This document shows, in pieces, positions 17,106 to 25,626 of a DNA stretch of 59,296 nt. The translations under genes and the position numbers were made by a program. Position 1 is the stretch's first letter. The number at the start of each line of letters is the position of its first letter. Source of the stretch: Micromonospora sp. PLK6-60 (GTDB lineage Bacteria; Actinomycetota; Actinomycetes; Mycobacteriales; Micromonosporaceae); the NCBI RefSeq assembly GCF_019890675.1, contig NZ_JAIOAA010000024.1, positions 1 through 59,296 of the forward strand, written 5' to 3'. Under the pieces are notes generated by a model. It made no database searches and was not told where the DNA came from. It was given only the letters and a program-made list of their open reading frames with translations.

Positions 17106-17111
17106 GCTCGC

Positions 17112-17636
17112 ATGAGTGTTCCGCTTACCCTCCTCGGCCTGCTGGAACGGCAGCCCAGCCACGGCTACGACCTGAAGCGCGACTACGACTCCTTCTTCGG
17201 GCGCGGCCGGCCCCTGCCGTACGGCCAGGTCTACTCGACGCTGAGCCGGCTGGCCCGCGACGGCAAGGTGGTGATCAGCGACGTCGAGCCCGGCGCCGGG
17301 CCCGACCGCAAGCGCTACGTGATCACCGACCGGGGCGCGACCGAGGTCGACCAGTGGCTCACCCAGCCGGTCGAGCCCGAGCCGCACCTGCAGACCGTGC
17401 TCTTCGCCAAGGTGGTGCTCGCGCTGATGCTGGACCGCCCCGCCGGCGAATACCTGGACGCGCAGCGCCGCTCCCACCTGCAGCGCATGCGGGAGCTCAC
17501 CGAGCTCAAACGCGGCGGCGGCCTGGTCGACGCGCTGCTGGCCGACCACGGGTTGTACCACCTGGAGGCGGACCTGCGCTGGATCGAGACGACCGCCGCC
17601 CGGCTGGACGCGCTGAAGCGGACGGTACGGCCATGA
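17112..17636 (+). CDS. PadR-family transcriptional regulator
   Basis: A 174-aa repressor-type protein. The N-terminal winged helix covers residues about 5-75 (LTLLGLLERQPSHGYDL, PYGQVYSTLSRLARDG and the wing RKRYVITDRG). A helical C-terminal dimerisation region (about 90-170) follows, as in PadR proteins that control drug exporters. Its stop overlaps the ATG of the ABC ATPase gene by 4 bp (ATGA), so regulator and transporter are translationally coupled. The palindrome over its promoter suggests autoregulation with an inducing ligand that the exporter may handle. Confidence 0.9.
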   Translation: MSVPLTLLGLLERQPSHGYDLKRDYDSFFGRGRPLPYGQVYSTLSRLARDGKVVISDVEPGAGPDRKRYVITDRGATEVDQWLTQPVEPEPHLQTVLFAKVVLALMLDRPAGEYLDAQRRSHLQRMRELTELKRGGGLVDALLADHGLYHLEADLRWIETTAARLDALKRTVRP

Positions 17637-18313
17637 CCGTGTTGATCGAGGCGCGCGACGTGCGGTTCTCCTTCGGCAACACCCCGGCCCTGCGCGGCGC
17701 GACCCTCGCCGTCGAGGCCGGCGAGATCCTCGCCGTGATGGGCCCCAGCGGCTCCGGCAAGTCGACCCTGCTGCACTGCCTCGCCGGCATCCTCGTGCCG
17801 GACTCCGGCGAGATCCGCTTCGGCGGGACGCGGCTGGACACGATGAACGAGACCACGCGCAGCACCCTGCGCCGCAGCCGGTTCGGCTTCGTGTTCCAGT
17901 TCGGCCAACTGGTCCCCGAGCTCACCGCCGCGGAGAACGTCGCCCTGCCGCTGCTGCTCGGCGGCGAACGGCGGGCGCCGGCGCTGCGCCGGGCGCACGG
18001 CTGGTTCGAGCGGCTCGGCCTGGCCGGCAAGCCCGACCGCCGCTCCGGTGAGCTCTCCGGCGGCGAGGCCCAACGGGTCGCCCTGGCCCGGGCCCTGGTC
18101 ACCCGGCCGGAGGTGCTCTTCGCCGACGAGCCGACCGGCGCGCTCGACTCGCTCACCGGCGAGCAGGTGATGGACCTGCTGGTCGCCGTCGCCCGCGAGC
18201 AGGGCACCACGGTCGTGCTGGTCACCCACGAGCCGCGCGTCGCCGCGTACGCCGACCGGGAGGTCATCGTCCGGGACGGGCGGGTCAACGCGCCGGACAG
18301 GATCGGCTCGTGA
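17633..18313 (+). CDS. ABC transporter ATP-binding protein (LolD/MacB type)
   Basis: A 226-aa ATPase. Walker A GPSGSGKST (37-45), Q-loop FVFQFGQLVPELT, signature LSGGEAQRVALARAL, Walker B VLFADEPTGALD and H-loop VLVTHEP. The ADEPTGALDS form is typical of ATPases paired with FtsX/MacB permeases, and such a permease follows directly with a 4-bp overlap (GTGA). It starts at ATG 17633 inside the PadR stop. Substrate unknown. Confidence 0.93.
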   Translation: MTVLIEARDVRFSFGNTPALRGATLAVEAGEILAVMGPSGSGKSTLLHCLAGILVPDSGEIRFGGTRLDTMNETTRSTLRRSRFGFVFQFGQLVPELTAAENVALPLLLGGERRAPALRRAHGWFERLGLAGKPDRRSGELSGGEAQRVALARALVTRPEVLFADEPTGALDSLTGEQVMDLLVAVAREQGTTVVLVTHEPRVAAYADREVIVRDGRVNAPDRIGS

Positions 18314-20463
18314 TCCGCCTGGGGCTGCGCCTGGCGGTGGCCGGCGGCCGCGAGGCGCTCGTCCGGCTGGTCGCCATCGCCGCCGCGGTCGCGTTGGGCG
18401 CCGGCATCCTGCTCGCCGCCCTGGCCGGGGTCAACGCGACGAACGCCCAGCTCACCCGGTACGCCGCGCTGCACCCCGTCGCCAGCACGGGTGCGGACGC
18501 CGATCCGCTGTGGTGGTCGACCCGCCAGGACTACTTCCACGGCCGGCAGATCGTCCGGGTCGACGTCGCCGCCACCGGCCCGGACGCGCCCACCCCGGTC
18601 GGCGTCCCACGCACCCCCGGGCCGGGCGAGTACTACGCCTCACCGGCGTTGCGACAACTGCTGGACGCCTACCCGGCCGACCAGCTCGCCGCCCGGTACG
18701 CCGGGCGGGACGCCGGCACCGTCGGCCCGGCCGCCCTCCCCTCGCCGGACTTCCTGCTCGTCATCGTCGGCGGCCGCCCCGCCGAGGTCGCCGCGCTGCC
18801 CGACGCCCGGCAGCTCACCGACGTCACCGCCAGCGCCCCCGCGCTGCCCGACAGCGTGGTGGACCTGATCCTCGGCGTGGTCGCCGGCGGGCTGCTCTTC
18901 CCGGTGCTGATCTTCATCGGCACCGCCACCCGGCTCGGCGCCGCCCGCCGGGAACAGCGCTTCGCCGCCATGCGCCTGGTCGGCGCGACGCCCCGGCAGA
19001 TCTCGGCGATCGCCGCGATCGAGGCCGCCGCCGCGGCCGCCGTCGGCACCGCCCTCGGCTTCGCCCTGTTCCTCGCCGGCCGTGGCGCGCTGGCCGACAT
19101 CCCGTTCACCGGGATGCCATACTTCCCCGCCGACCTGTCGCTGCGCCCGATCGACGCCCTGGTGGTGGCGCTCGGCGTGCCGGCCGGGGCGGCGCTGGCC
19201 GCGCACGTCTCGCTGCGCCGGGTGCAGATCTCCCCGCTGGGCGTGACCCGGCGGGTCACCCCCCGGCCGCCGCGCGCGTACCGGCTGATCCCGCTCGCGC
19301 TCGGGCTCGGCGGGCTGGCGTTCGCCATCGGCCGCAGACCCGAGACGGCCGACGGCCAGACCGCGGTGTACCTGCCCACGCTGCTGCTGGTGATGGCCGG
19401 ACTGGTGGTGGCCGGCCCGTGGCTGACGATGGCCGGCGCCCGGCTGCTGGCGGCCCGCGCCCGCCGCCCCGGCACGCTGATCGCCGCGCGCCGCCTGGCC
19501 GACAACCCGAAAGCCGGCTTCCGGGCGATCAGCGGCATCATGCTCGCCCTCTTCGTCACCAGCACCGCCACCGGCGTCATCACCACCATCGTCGCCGAGC
19601 GCGGCCCCGCGCCGATCGGCTCGCTCGACGCCGCCACCCTGACCACCGTGCTCGGCGCGGAGACCACGTCGGTGCCCGCCCCGCTGCTGGCCGAGCTGTG
19701 GGCCATCCCCGGCGTACGGAGCACCACCGTGACCCGCAAAGTCGAGGAGCCGCACTACTACGCCAGCGTCGTCGCCTGCGCCGACATCCCCCCGGTGTAC
19801 GGCCGGTGCGCCGCGGGCGCCACCGTGGCCGAGGTGCCGGTGGACTTCATCCCCTTCCGCGCCTCGGCCTCCGCCGACCGGGTGTGGACGTCCTCGTCCG
19901 TCCGCGGCGACGAGCTGACCGGGTTGCCGGTGGAGTCGATCGTCGTCGGCACCGACGGCTCGGCCGCGGCCCGGGAACGCGCGCGGACCGTCCTCGAAGC
20001 GGCCTACCCGACCTTCTGGGTGGCCCCGCACGTGCCCGGCGACTTCGAGGTGGACTTCGCCAACCTGCTGCGGGGCTGGCGACAACTGGCCGACGTGGTC
20101 ATCGTCGTCAGTCTCGTGCTGGCCGGCTGCAGCCTCGCCGTCGCCGTGGTCGGCGGCCTGCAGGAACGCAAACGCCCGTTCAGCCTGCTGCGCCTGGCCG
20201 GCGCGCCGGTGGGAGTGCTGCGCCGGGTGGTGGCGTTGGAGACCGCCGTGCCGATGCTCGCCGTCGCCGCGCTCGCCACCGGCATGGGCCTGCTCGCCGC
20301 GCACCTGTTCCTCAGGGGCCAGATGCAGTACGCGCTCACCCCGCCGGGCCCGGGCTTCTACGCGCTGGTGGTCGCCGGCCTGCTGGCCTGCCTCGGCATC
20401 ATCGCGGCCACCCTGCCGCTGCTGGCACGCGTCACCGGCCCGGAGACCGCGCGCAGCGAGTGA
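18310..20463 (+). CDS. FtsX/MacB-like ABC transporter permease
   Basis: A 717-aa membrane protein with an N-terminal helix (about 22-42), a large extracytoplasmic region (about 45-180), three helices with the FtsX motif FAAMRLVGATPRQI (about 217-230), a second helix group, another extracytoplasmic loop with paired Cys (VVACADIPPVYGRCAAG), and a C-terminal helix group with PFSLLRLAGAPVGVLRRVV, the repeat of the FtsX motif. This is the fused double-FtsX layout of actinobacterial exporters. GTG 18310 overlaps the ATPase stop. The partner ATPase and PadR gene suggest export of a toxic or signal molecule, lipid or peptide. Confidence 0.9.
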   Translation: MIRLGLRLAVAGGREALVRLVAIAAAVALGAGILLAALAGVNATNAQLTRYAALHPVASTGADADPLWWSTRQDYFHGRQIVRVDVAATGPDAPTPVGVPRTPGPGEYYASPALRQLLDAYPADQLAARYAGRDAGTVGPAALPSPDFLLVIVGGRPAEVAALPDARQLTDVTASAPALPDSVVDLILGVVAGGLLFPVLIFIGTATRLGAARREQRFAAMRLVGATPRQISAIAAIEAAAAAAVGTALGFALFLAGRGALADIPFTGMPYFPADLSLRPIDALVVALGVPAGAALAAHVSLRRVQISPLGVTRRVTPRPPRAYRLIPLALGLGGLAFAIGRRPETADGQTAVYLPTLLLVMAGLVVAGPWLTMAGARLLAARARRPGTLIAARRLADNPKAGFRAISGIMLALFVTSTATGVITTIVAERGPAPIGSLDAATLTTVLGAETTSVPAPLLAELWAIPGVRSTTVTRKVEEPHYYASVVACADIPPVYGRCAAGATVAEVPVDFIPFRASASADRVWTSSSVRGDELTGLPVESIVVGTDGSAAARERARTVLEAAYPTFWVAPHVPGDFEVDFANLLRGWRQLADVVIVVSLVLAGCSLAVAVVGGLQERKRPFSLLRLAGAPVGVLRRVVALETAVPMLAVAALATGMGLLAAHLFLRGQMQYALTPPGPGFYALVVAGLLACLGIIAATLPLLARVTGPETARSE

Positions 20464-20469
20464 CCCGGG

Positions 20470-20503
20470 GCCCCGGGCCGGCGTACCCACGCCGGCCCGG
20501 GGC
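20470..20503 (+). terminator. Hairpin terminator of the PadR/ABC operon
   Basis: A perfect 15-bp stem (20470-20484 with 20489-20503) and a 4-nt loop, 6 nt after the permease stop. Confidence 0.85.
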
Positions 20504-20509
20504 ATGACC

Positions 20510-20515
20510 TAGCCT
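20510..20515 (+). promoter_or_regulatory. -10 element of the EamA exporter gene (leaderless)
   Basis: TAGCCT, 6 nt before GTG 20522 and just past the preceding terminator. Confidence 0.5.
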
Positions 20516-20521
20516 CGCAGG

Positions 20522-21517
20522 GTGACCCGTACCGTCCCGCCCCCACCGGCGTCCGGCGCCGACGCCCATCCGGCCGGACGGGCCCCCCGGGCACCGGACG
20601 GCACGGGGCCGGTGACCGGGCGGCTGGGGGCCATCGGGCTGGTGCTCGGCGGGGCGCTGTCGGTGCAGTTCGGCTCGGCCGTGGCCGCGCTGCTGTTTCC
20701 CCGCACCGGGGTGTCCGGCGCGGTGACCCTGCGGCTCGCCCTCGGCGCCGCGGTGCTGGTGCTGGTGTGCCGGCCCCGGCTGCGCGGGTACGGCCGCGCC
20801 GACTGGGCCGCGGTGACCGCCTTCGGCTTCGCCCTGGCCGGCATGAACTCGGTGTTCTACCACGCCATCGAGCGGATCCCGCTCGGACCGGCGGTGACCC
20901 TGGAGGTGCTCGGCCCGCTGGCCCTGTCGGTGTTCGCCGCCCGCCGCCGGCTCGCCTGGGCCTGGGCCGGGCTGGCGCTGGCCGGGGTGGCACTGCTCGG
21001 GCAGGGCGGCTTCGAACGGCTCGACCCGGTGGGCGCCGGGCTGGCACTGGGCGCCGGCGCGCTGTGGGCGGCGTACATCGTCTGCTCGGCCCGGGTCGGC
21101 GGGCGGTTCCCCCGCGCCGACGGGCTGGCCCTGGCGCTGGCGATGGCGGCCGTGATCACCCTGCCGGTCGGGTTGCTCGACGCCGGCGCCCGGCTGTGGC
21201 ACCCGGCGGTGCTCGGCCTCGGCGCCGGGCTGGCGCTGCTCGCCTCGGTGCTGCCGTACACCCTGGAGCTGCTGGCGCTGCGGCGGCTGCCCACCGCCAC
21301 CTTCGCGGTGCTGATGAGCCTCGGCCCGGCGATCGCCGCGCTGGCCGGTTGGCTGGTGCTCGGCCAGGCGCTGCATCCGCGCGAGCTGATCGCCATCGGG
21401 TTGGTGATCGCCGCCAGCATCGGCGCGGTCCAGGCCGGCGCGCCGGCCCGGCGGCGGCCCGACGACGAGCCGCCGACGCTCAGCGCAGCAGGCGCACCGC
21501 CGCCGGCACCGCGGTGA
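20522..21517 (+). CDS. EamA/DMT-family transporter (RhtA-like)
   Basis: A 331-aa protein with ten predicted transmembrane helices in two EamA repeats (about 38-160 and 172-300), after a Pro-rich cytoplasmic N-terminus. FYHAIERIPLGPAVTLEVLGPLA in repeat 1 and the corresponding LELLALRRLPTATFAVLMSLGPAIAALAG in repeat 2 match RhtA-type amino-acid (threonine/homoserine) exporters. Substrate is inferred only. Its last 38 bp overlap the end of the convergent lipid-kinase gene. Confidence 0.88.
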   Translation: MTRTVPPPPASGADAHPAGRAPRAPDGTGPVTGRLGAIGLVLGGALSVQFGSAVAALLFPRTGVSGAVTLRLALGAAVLVLVCRPRLRGYGRADWAAVTAFGFALAGMNSVFYHAIERIPLGPAVTLEVLGPLALSVFAARRRLAWAWAGLALAGVALLGQGGFERLDPVGAGLALGAGALWAAYIVCSARVGGRFPRADGLALALAMAAVITLPVGLLDAGARLWHPAVLGLGAGLALLASVLPYTLELLALRRLPTATFAVLMSLGPAIAALAGWLVLGQALHPRELIAIGLVIAASIGAVQAGAPARRRPDDEPPTLSAAGAPPPAPR

Positions 21518-22397
21518 TCCGGACCGGCAGGTCCAGCGCCCGCTCGCCGTCGGCGTACGTGGTGATGCCCTCGGCGGCCAGTTCCACCGTCCGGGCCCGG
21601 TAGCTGCGCACCAGCGGGTGCGTCACGTGGGTGCCCTGGTAGATGCGCGGCTTCACCCGCATCAGCGTGCGCCGGTCGAACCGTCCGCCGACCACCACGT
21701 CGAGCAGCCCGTCGGTGGGGTCGGCGTCCGGGCAGATCCGCATGCCACCGCCGTAGCTGGCGCAGTTGCCGACCGCCACCAGCACCGCGTCGAACTGCTG
21801 CGCCACGCCGTCCAGGCGCAGGGTGTAGCGGCGGGGCCGCAGCCGGGCCAGCTCCACCAGGATCGCCAGGTCGTACCGGCGGGGACCGCGCGGACGGCGC
21901 ATCCGGTTGGCCCGCTCGTTGACGATCGCGTCGAAGCCGGCCGCGAGCACCGCCCCGTACCAGCGCTCGGCCCCGCCGGGCCCGGTCATCCGGGCCAGAT
22001 CGACGGGCCGGCTGCGGCCCTCGCGCAGCGCTGCGGCGATCACCCCGGCCGCGGCGAGCGGGTCGGCCGGGAACCCGGTGTCGACGGCGAAGTCGTTTCC
22101 GGTGCCCGCCGGCACCGGGCCGAATCCGACGGCGGTGCCGGCGACCGCCTGCAACGCCCGGTGGACCGTGCCGTCGCCGCCGACCGCCACCAGCGCCCCG
22201 GCCCCGGCGGCGACCGCGGACCGGCAGGCCGCCTCCGCCTCGTCCGGGGTGGCCGCCGAGAGCAGCTCCACCGGCCGCCCGGCGGCACCGAGCCGGTCGA
22301 GCAGCGCGGGCAGCAGGCCACGGTGTCGACCCCGGCCGGCCGTCGGGTTGGCGAGCACGGCCACCGGGCCGGACGGAGCATGATCGTGCGCGGTCAC
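21480..22397 (-). CDS. Diacylglycerol-kinase-family lipid kinase (first of two)
   Basis: A 305-aa YegS/DgkB-like kinase expected to phosphorylate diacylglycerol or a related lipid. Nucleotide-binding motif AVGGDGTVHRALQ and PAGTGNDFA at the N-terminus; the C-terminal beta domain has VGNCASYGGGMRICPDADPTDG and ends with TYADGERALDLPV. GTG 22397 is preferred over the in-frame start three codons upstream because TACGGT lies 7 nt before it. A second, more distant family member lies at 26683-27612. In Streptomyces, as I recall, such a kinase sits between helY and tatC, so one of the two may be the ancestral neighbour. Confidence 0.9.
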   Translation of the reverse strand: MTAHDHAPSGPVAVLANPTAGRGRHRGLLPALLDRLGAAGRPVELLSAATPDEAEAACRSAVAAGAGALVAVGGDGTVHRALQAVAGTAVGFGPVPAGTGNDFAVDTGFPADPLAAAGVIAAALREGRSRPVDLARMTGPGGAERWYGAVLAAGFDAIVNERANRMRRPRGPRRYDLAILVELARLRPRRYTLRLDGVAQQFDAVLVAVGNCASYGGGMRICPDADPTDGLLDVVVGGRFDRRTLMRVKPRIYQGTHVTHPLVRSYRARTVELAAEGITTYADGERALDLPVRITAVPAAVRLLR

Positions 22398-22404
22398 GGC
22401 GAGC

Positions 22405-22410
22405 ACCGTA
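22405..22410 (-). promoter_or_regulatory. -10 element of the first lipid-kinase gene (leaderless)
   Basis: TACGGT on the minus strand, 7 nt before GTG 22397. Confidence 0.5.
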
Positions 22411-22575
22411 CGGCACGGCGCGTCCCCTCACCAGCGCCGCTGCGCCGATCGTCGGTGGGTTGAGCGGTCCGACCCGCGGGCACCCGAAAGGGCAAAGGTG
22501 AACTTTCTCCACGTCGCGGCATTCGACCGGACATAAGGTGATTTTATCTCACCCGTCGAGTTTCCAGGAGGAGCC

Positions 22576-23988
22576 GTGACAACAGGAAGACGACGTCTGG
22601 CCGCGGTCGTTGCCGCGATCGGCATCGCCCTCGGCGGGGCGGGCGCCGGCAACCCCGCGGCCCACGCCTCGACCACGACCTGCGGGGACCAGCCGACCGA
22701 GTGGACGCAGCGTTGCGAGCGGCCGACGAGCTCCTGGCTGGCCCTCAGCGACGTGCACTTCGACCCCTTCGCCGGTCTCACCACCACCCAGGTCGACCAA
22801 CTGGCCGCCACGCCGCCGGACCAGTGGGGCGGCATCCTCGCGCAGGTGCCGCAGCAGCCGAGCGGATACGGCAGCGACACCAACTACGCGCTGCTGGCCT
22901 CGGCCCTCACGGCCATGCGCAGCACCGTCGCGTACCCGCCCGCTGTGGTCATCTCCGGTGACTTCCTGAGCCACAACTTCAAGGACCGATACTTCGCGCT
23001 CGCGACGGACAAGACCCAGCAGGGCTACGACAGGTTCGCCGACAGCACGGTCGACTTCCTCGCCGACACGTTCGACCGCGTCTTCCCGTACTCGCAGTTC
23101 CTCGTCACCCTCGGCAACAACGACACGACGTGCGGGGACTACGAACTCACCCCGCACAGCGAGTTCCTGCGCAACTTCGCCGAGGCCTGGGAACCGCTCG
23201 TCAACCGGGCCGGTCGGTCGCCCTCCTTCGCCAAGAGCTTCCCGCAGCTCGGCTCCTACCAGGCGGAACTGCCCACCGGAGGGCAGGCGGTCGTCCTCAA
23301 CGACGTCTACCTGTCGTCCCGGTACCAGAACCGGTGCGGGGTGCCGGGCGAGGACCCGGCCGCCGAAACGCTCCAGTGGCTCGCCGACACCGCGCAGCAC
23401 CTGCCGAGGGACGAGCGAGCCTGGCTGGTCACCCACATCCCCTTCGGCATCGACGTGTTCGGCACCCTGAGCGCCGGGCAACCGGTCGGGCTGATGAACG
23501 CGGACGACCAGGCGCGCCTGTTGGGCATCCTGCACGGCCGGCAGTGGCAGCTCACCGTCACCGGACACCTGCACATGAGCACCTACCGCCTGGCCACCGG
23601 GCAACAGCCGGTGCCCGCGATGGTGGTGCCGTCGATCAGCCCGCTCTTCAACAACAACCCGGCCTACTACGTCCTGGCGGTGACCGCACGCGGCGGCGTC
23701 GCGGACTACACCGCCTACGCCTTCGACCTGCAGGCCAGCACGCCGACCTGGAACCTGGAGTACTCCTTCAACCAGACCTACGGGCTCGCCGGATTCGACG
23801 CCAGCAATCTGGCTCAGCTCCAGATCGAGCTGAACCAGAACGCGGACCTCCGCGACAAGTACATCGACTTCTACAACTCGGGCAGTGGGATCGGTGGCAT
23901 CACCCCGTCGACGTTCCATGCCTACTGGTGCGGAGCCGTCGCGGTGACCGCGGCCGAGTACGCGGACTGCACCCGACCCGGTTCCTGA
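22576..23988 (+). CDS. Secreted calcineurin-like metallophosphoesterase (acid-sphingomyelinase-like)
   Basis: A 470-aa secreted enzyme. GTG 22576 has a GGAGGAG ribosome site and starts a signal peptide (TTGRRRLAAVVAAIGIALGGAGAG, cleavage near AHA-STT, residue 32). Metal-binding motifs in order: LALSDVHFDPF, VISGDFLSHN, VTLGNNDTTCGDY (GNND replaces the usual GNHE), WLVTHIPFGID and VTGHLHMSTY. Spacing and the GN-N-D form resemble the sphingomyelinase-like phosphodiesterase branch. Several Cys pairs suit an extracellular protein. A TAAGGT hexamer at 22534-22539 may be its -10. Substrate not determinable. Confidence 0.87.
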   Translation: MTTGRRRLAAVVAAIGIALGGAGAGNPAAHASTTTCGDQPTEWTQRCERPTSSWLALSDVHFDPFAGLTTTQVDQLAATPPDQWGGILAQVPQQPSGYGSDTNYALLASALTAMRSTVAYPPAVVISGDFLSHNFKDRYFALATDKTQQGYDRFADSTVDFLADTFDRVFPYSQFLVTLGNNDTTCGDYELTPHSEFLRNFAEAWEPLVNRAGRSPSFAKSFPQLGSYQAELPTGGQAVVLNDVYLSSRYQNRCGVPGEDPAAETLQWLADTAQHLPRDERAWLVTHIPFGIDVFGTLSAGQPVGLMNADDQARLLGILHGRQWQLTVTGHLHMSTYRLATGQQPVPAMVVPSISPLFNNNPAYYVLAVTARGGVADYTAYAFDLQASTPTWNLEYSFNQTYGLAGFDASNLAQLQIELNQNADLRDKYIDFYNSGSGIGGITPSTFHAYWCGAVAVTAAEYADCTRPGS

Positions 23989-24023
23989 CGCCACCGGCCC
24001 CCGCCCGCCGACGGAGCGGGCGC

Positions 24024-24058
24024 CGGCCGCCACCGGCCGGCCCGGCCGGTGGCGGCCG
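24024..24058 (+). terminator. Hairpin terminator after the phosphoesterase gene
   Basis: A 17-bp complementary pair of arms (24024-24040 with 24042-24058) around a 1-nt centre, 35 nt past the stop. The innermost pairs must open to form a loop. The rest of the gap to 24279 shows no gene. Confidence 0.7.
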
Positions 24059-24279
24059 AGCCGGCGGGGTGCCCGCAACATCACCCGTCACCCTGCGTAC
24101 GCGGACCAGTTGTACCGGGTGGTCGGCGAGCTGACCGACTGACAAGCCGGACGCCCATCTCGGCGTCCTCCCGGTCCCATCGGCGGGCTGCCCCGTCGTC
24201 CCGTCGGCCGGGGAATCGTCAGGGCTACCGCCGACCAGCCGGTCCCGAATCCGGGCCGGCTTCCCCGATTGGAGCGTTG

Positions 24280-25626
24280 ATGGAAGTTCTGTCCGACCGA
24301 CGAGATCCCCGCGTGGCGGTGATCGGGCTCGGGTACGTCGGGTCCTGCATCGCGGCCGTCCTGGCCGACCGCGGCTTCGAGGTGGTCGGCGTGGACGTCG
24401 ACCCGCACCTCGTTGACGAGCTGCGCGACGGACACTGCCGATTCGAGGAGCCCGACCTCGCGAGCCTGGTCCGCGCTGGCATCACCGGCGGCCGGCTCCG
24501 GGTGAGCAGTGACTACGCCACGGTCGCCGAGACCGACGTCGTCCTGGTCACCGTCGGCACGCCGGTCCGCGAGGACGGCTCCCTCGCCGACGAGCAGCTG
24601 CGCGGTGCGTGCGTCGAACTGAGCCGCTGGTTGCGGCCGGGTCAGCTGGTGGTGCTCAAGAGCACGGTCCCGCCGGGCACCACCCGACAGCTGGTCAGGC
24701 CGCTGCTGGAGGCTGGTGGGGCCACCGCCGGCGTGGACTTCCAGCTGGCGTTCACCCCGGAACGGCTGGCCGAGGGCACCGCGCTGCGCGAGCTGCGGAC
24801 CTTCCCCATCGTCGCCGGCGGGCTGGACGCGGACAGCACCCGCGACGCCGCACGGTTCTGGCAGCGCGCACTCGGCGTCCAGGTGATCCCGATGCAGTCG
24901 CTGGAGGCCGCGGAGATCGTCAAGCTCGCCGACAACTGGTGGATCGACCTGAACATCGCGCTCGCGAACGAGCTGGCCAAGTTCAGCGCCCTGTTCGACG
25001 TCGACGTGCTGGACGTGATAGCCGCCGCGAACGGCATACCGAAGGGCAATGGGTCCGTCAACATCCTCACCCCCAGCGTCGGAGTTGGCGGCTCGTGCCT
25101 GACCAAGGACCCGTGGATGGTCTGGCATGCCGCCCAACAGCGAGGCGTGGAGATCCTGACCGCCCCGGCCGGCCGGCGGGTGAACGCGGACATGCCCGCC
25201 TACACCGCCAAACTGATCCTGGACGAACTGGCCGCCGCCGGCCGGCCGGCCCGGGGCGCGACGGTCGCCGTACTCGGCCTCTCGTTCAAGAACAACACCG
25301 GCGACCTGCGGGCCACCCCCGTGGCACCGGCCGTGTCGGCGCTGCAGGAGGCCGGCTGCGAGGTTCGCCTGCACGATCCGCTGGTCGACCCGGACGAGGC
25401 CGAGAAGCTGTTCGGCCTGCGACCGGTCGAGGACCTGGACAAAGCGGTACGCGACGCCGACTGCCTCGCCGTCCTGGCGTACCACCGGCCGTTCGCCGGC
25501 ATCGACTTCGGCGCCCTGCCGGTGGCGCGGCCCTGTCTGGTATTCGACGGGCGGGCGTACTACCCGAAGAAGAAGATCGCCGAGCTGCGTGCGGCCGGTT
25601 ACCGCTACCGCGGGATCGGCCGGTGA
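24280..25626 (+). CDS. UDP-sugar dehydrogenase (UDP-glucose/UDP-ManNAc 6-dehydrogenase family)
   Basis: A 448-aa NAD-dependent four-electron dehydrogenase that oxidises a nucleotide-sugar C6 to the uronate. N-terminal Rossmann motif VIGLGYVGSCIAAVLADRG (residues about 14-32) and VVGVDVD; VLVTVGTPV; STVPPGTT; TPERLAEG; central helix KLADNWWIDLNIALANELAK; catalytic Cys in GVGGSCLTKDPW; C-terminal domain LGLSFKNNTGDLRATP and FDGRAYY. ATG 24280 has a GGAG site at 24271. It overlaps the next gene by 4 bp, giving a two-enzyme cassette. The exact sugar is uncertain, but UDP-glucose to UDP-glucuronate would suit the downstream enzyme. Confidence 0.9.
   Translation: MEVLSDRRDPRVAVIGLGYVGSCIAAVLADRGFEVVGVDVDPHLVDELRDGHCRFEEPDLASLVRAGITGGRLRVSSDYATVAETDVVLVTVGTPVREDGSLADEQLRGACVELSRWLRPGQLVVLKSTVPPGTTRQLVRPLLEAGGATAGVDFQLAFTPERLAEGTALRELRTFPIVAGGLDADSTRDAARFWQRALGVQVIPMQSLEAAEIVKLADNWWIDLNIALANELAKFSALFDVDVLDVIAAANGIPKGNGSVNILTPSVGVGGSCLTKDPWMVWHAAQQRGVEILTAPAGRRVNADMPAYTAKLILDELAAAGRPARGATVAVLGLSFKNNTGDLRATPVAPAVSALQEAGCEVRLHDPLVDPDEAEKLFGLRPVEDLDKAVRDADCLAVLAYHRPFAGIDFGALPVARPCLVFDGRAYYPKKKIAELRAAGYRYRGIGR

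Noticed and set aside
22497..22503. A GTTCACC (PHO-box-like) heptamer on the minus strand before the phosphoesterase gene
   Set aside because: A real PhoP box needs 11-nt direct repeats and no second repeat unit is visible. A similar weak match lies before the nuclease fusion and also fails.
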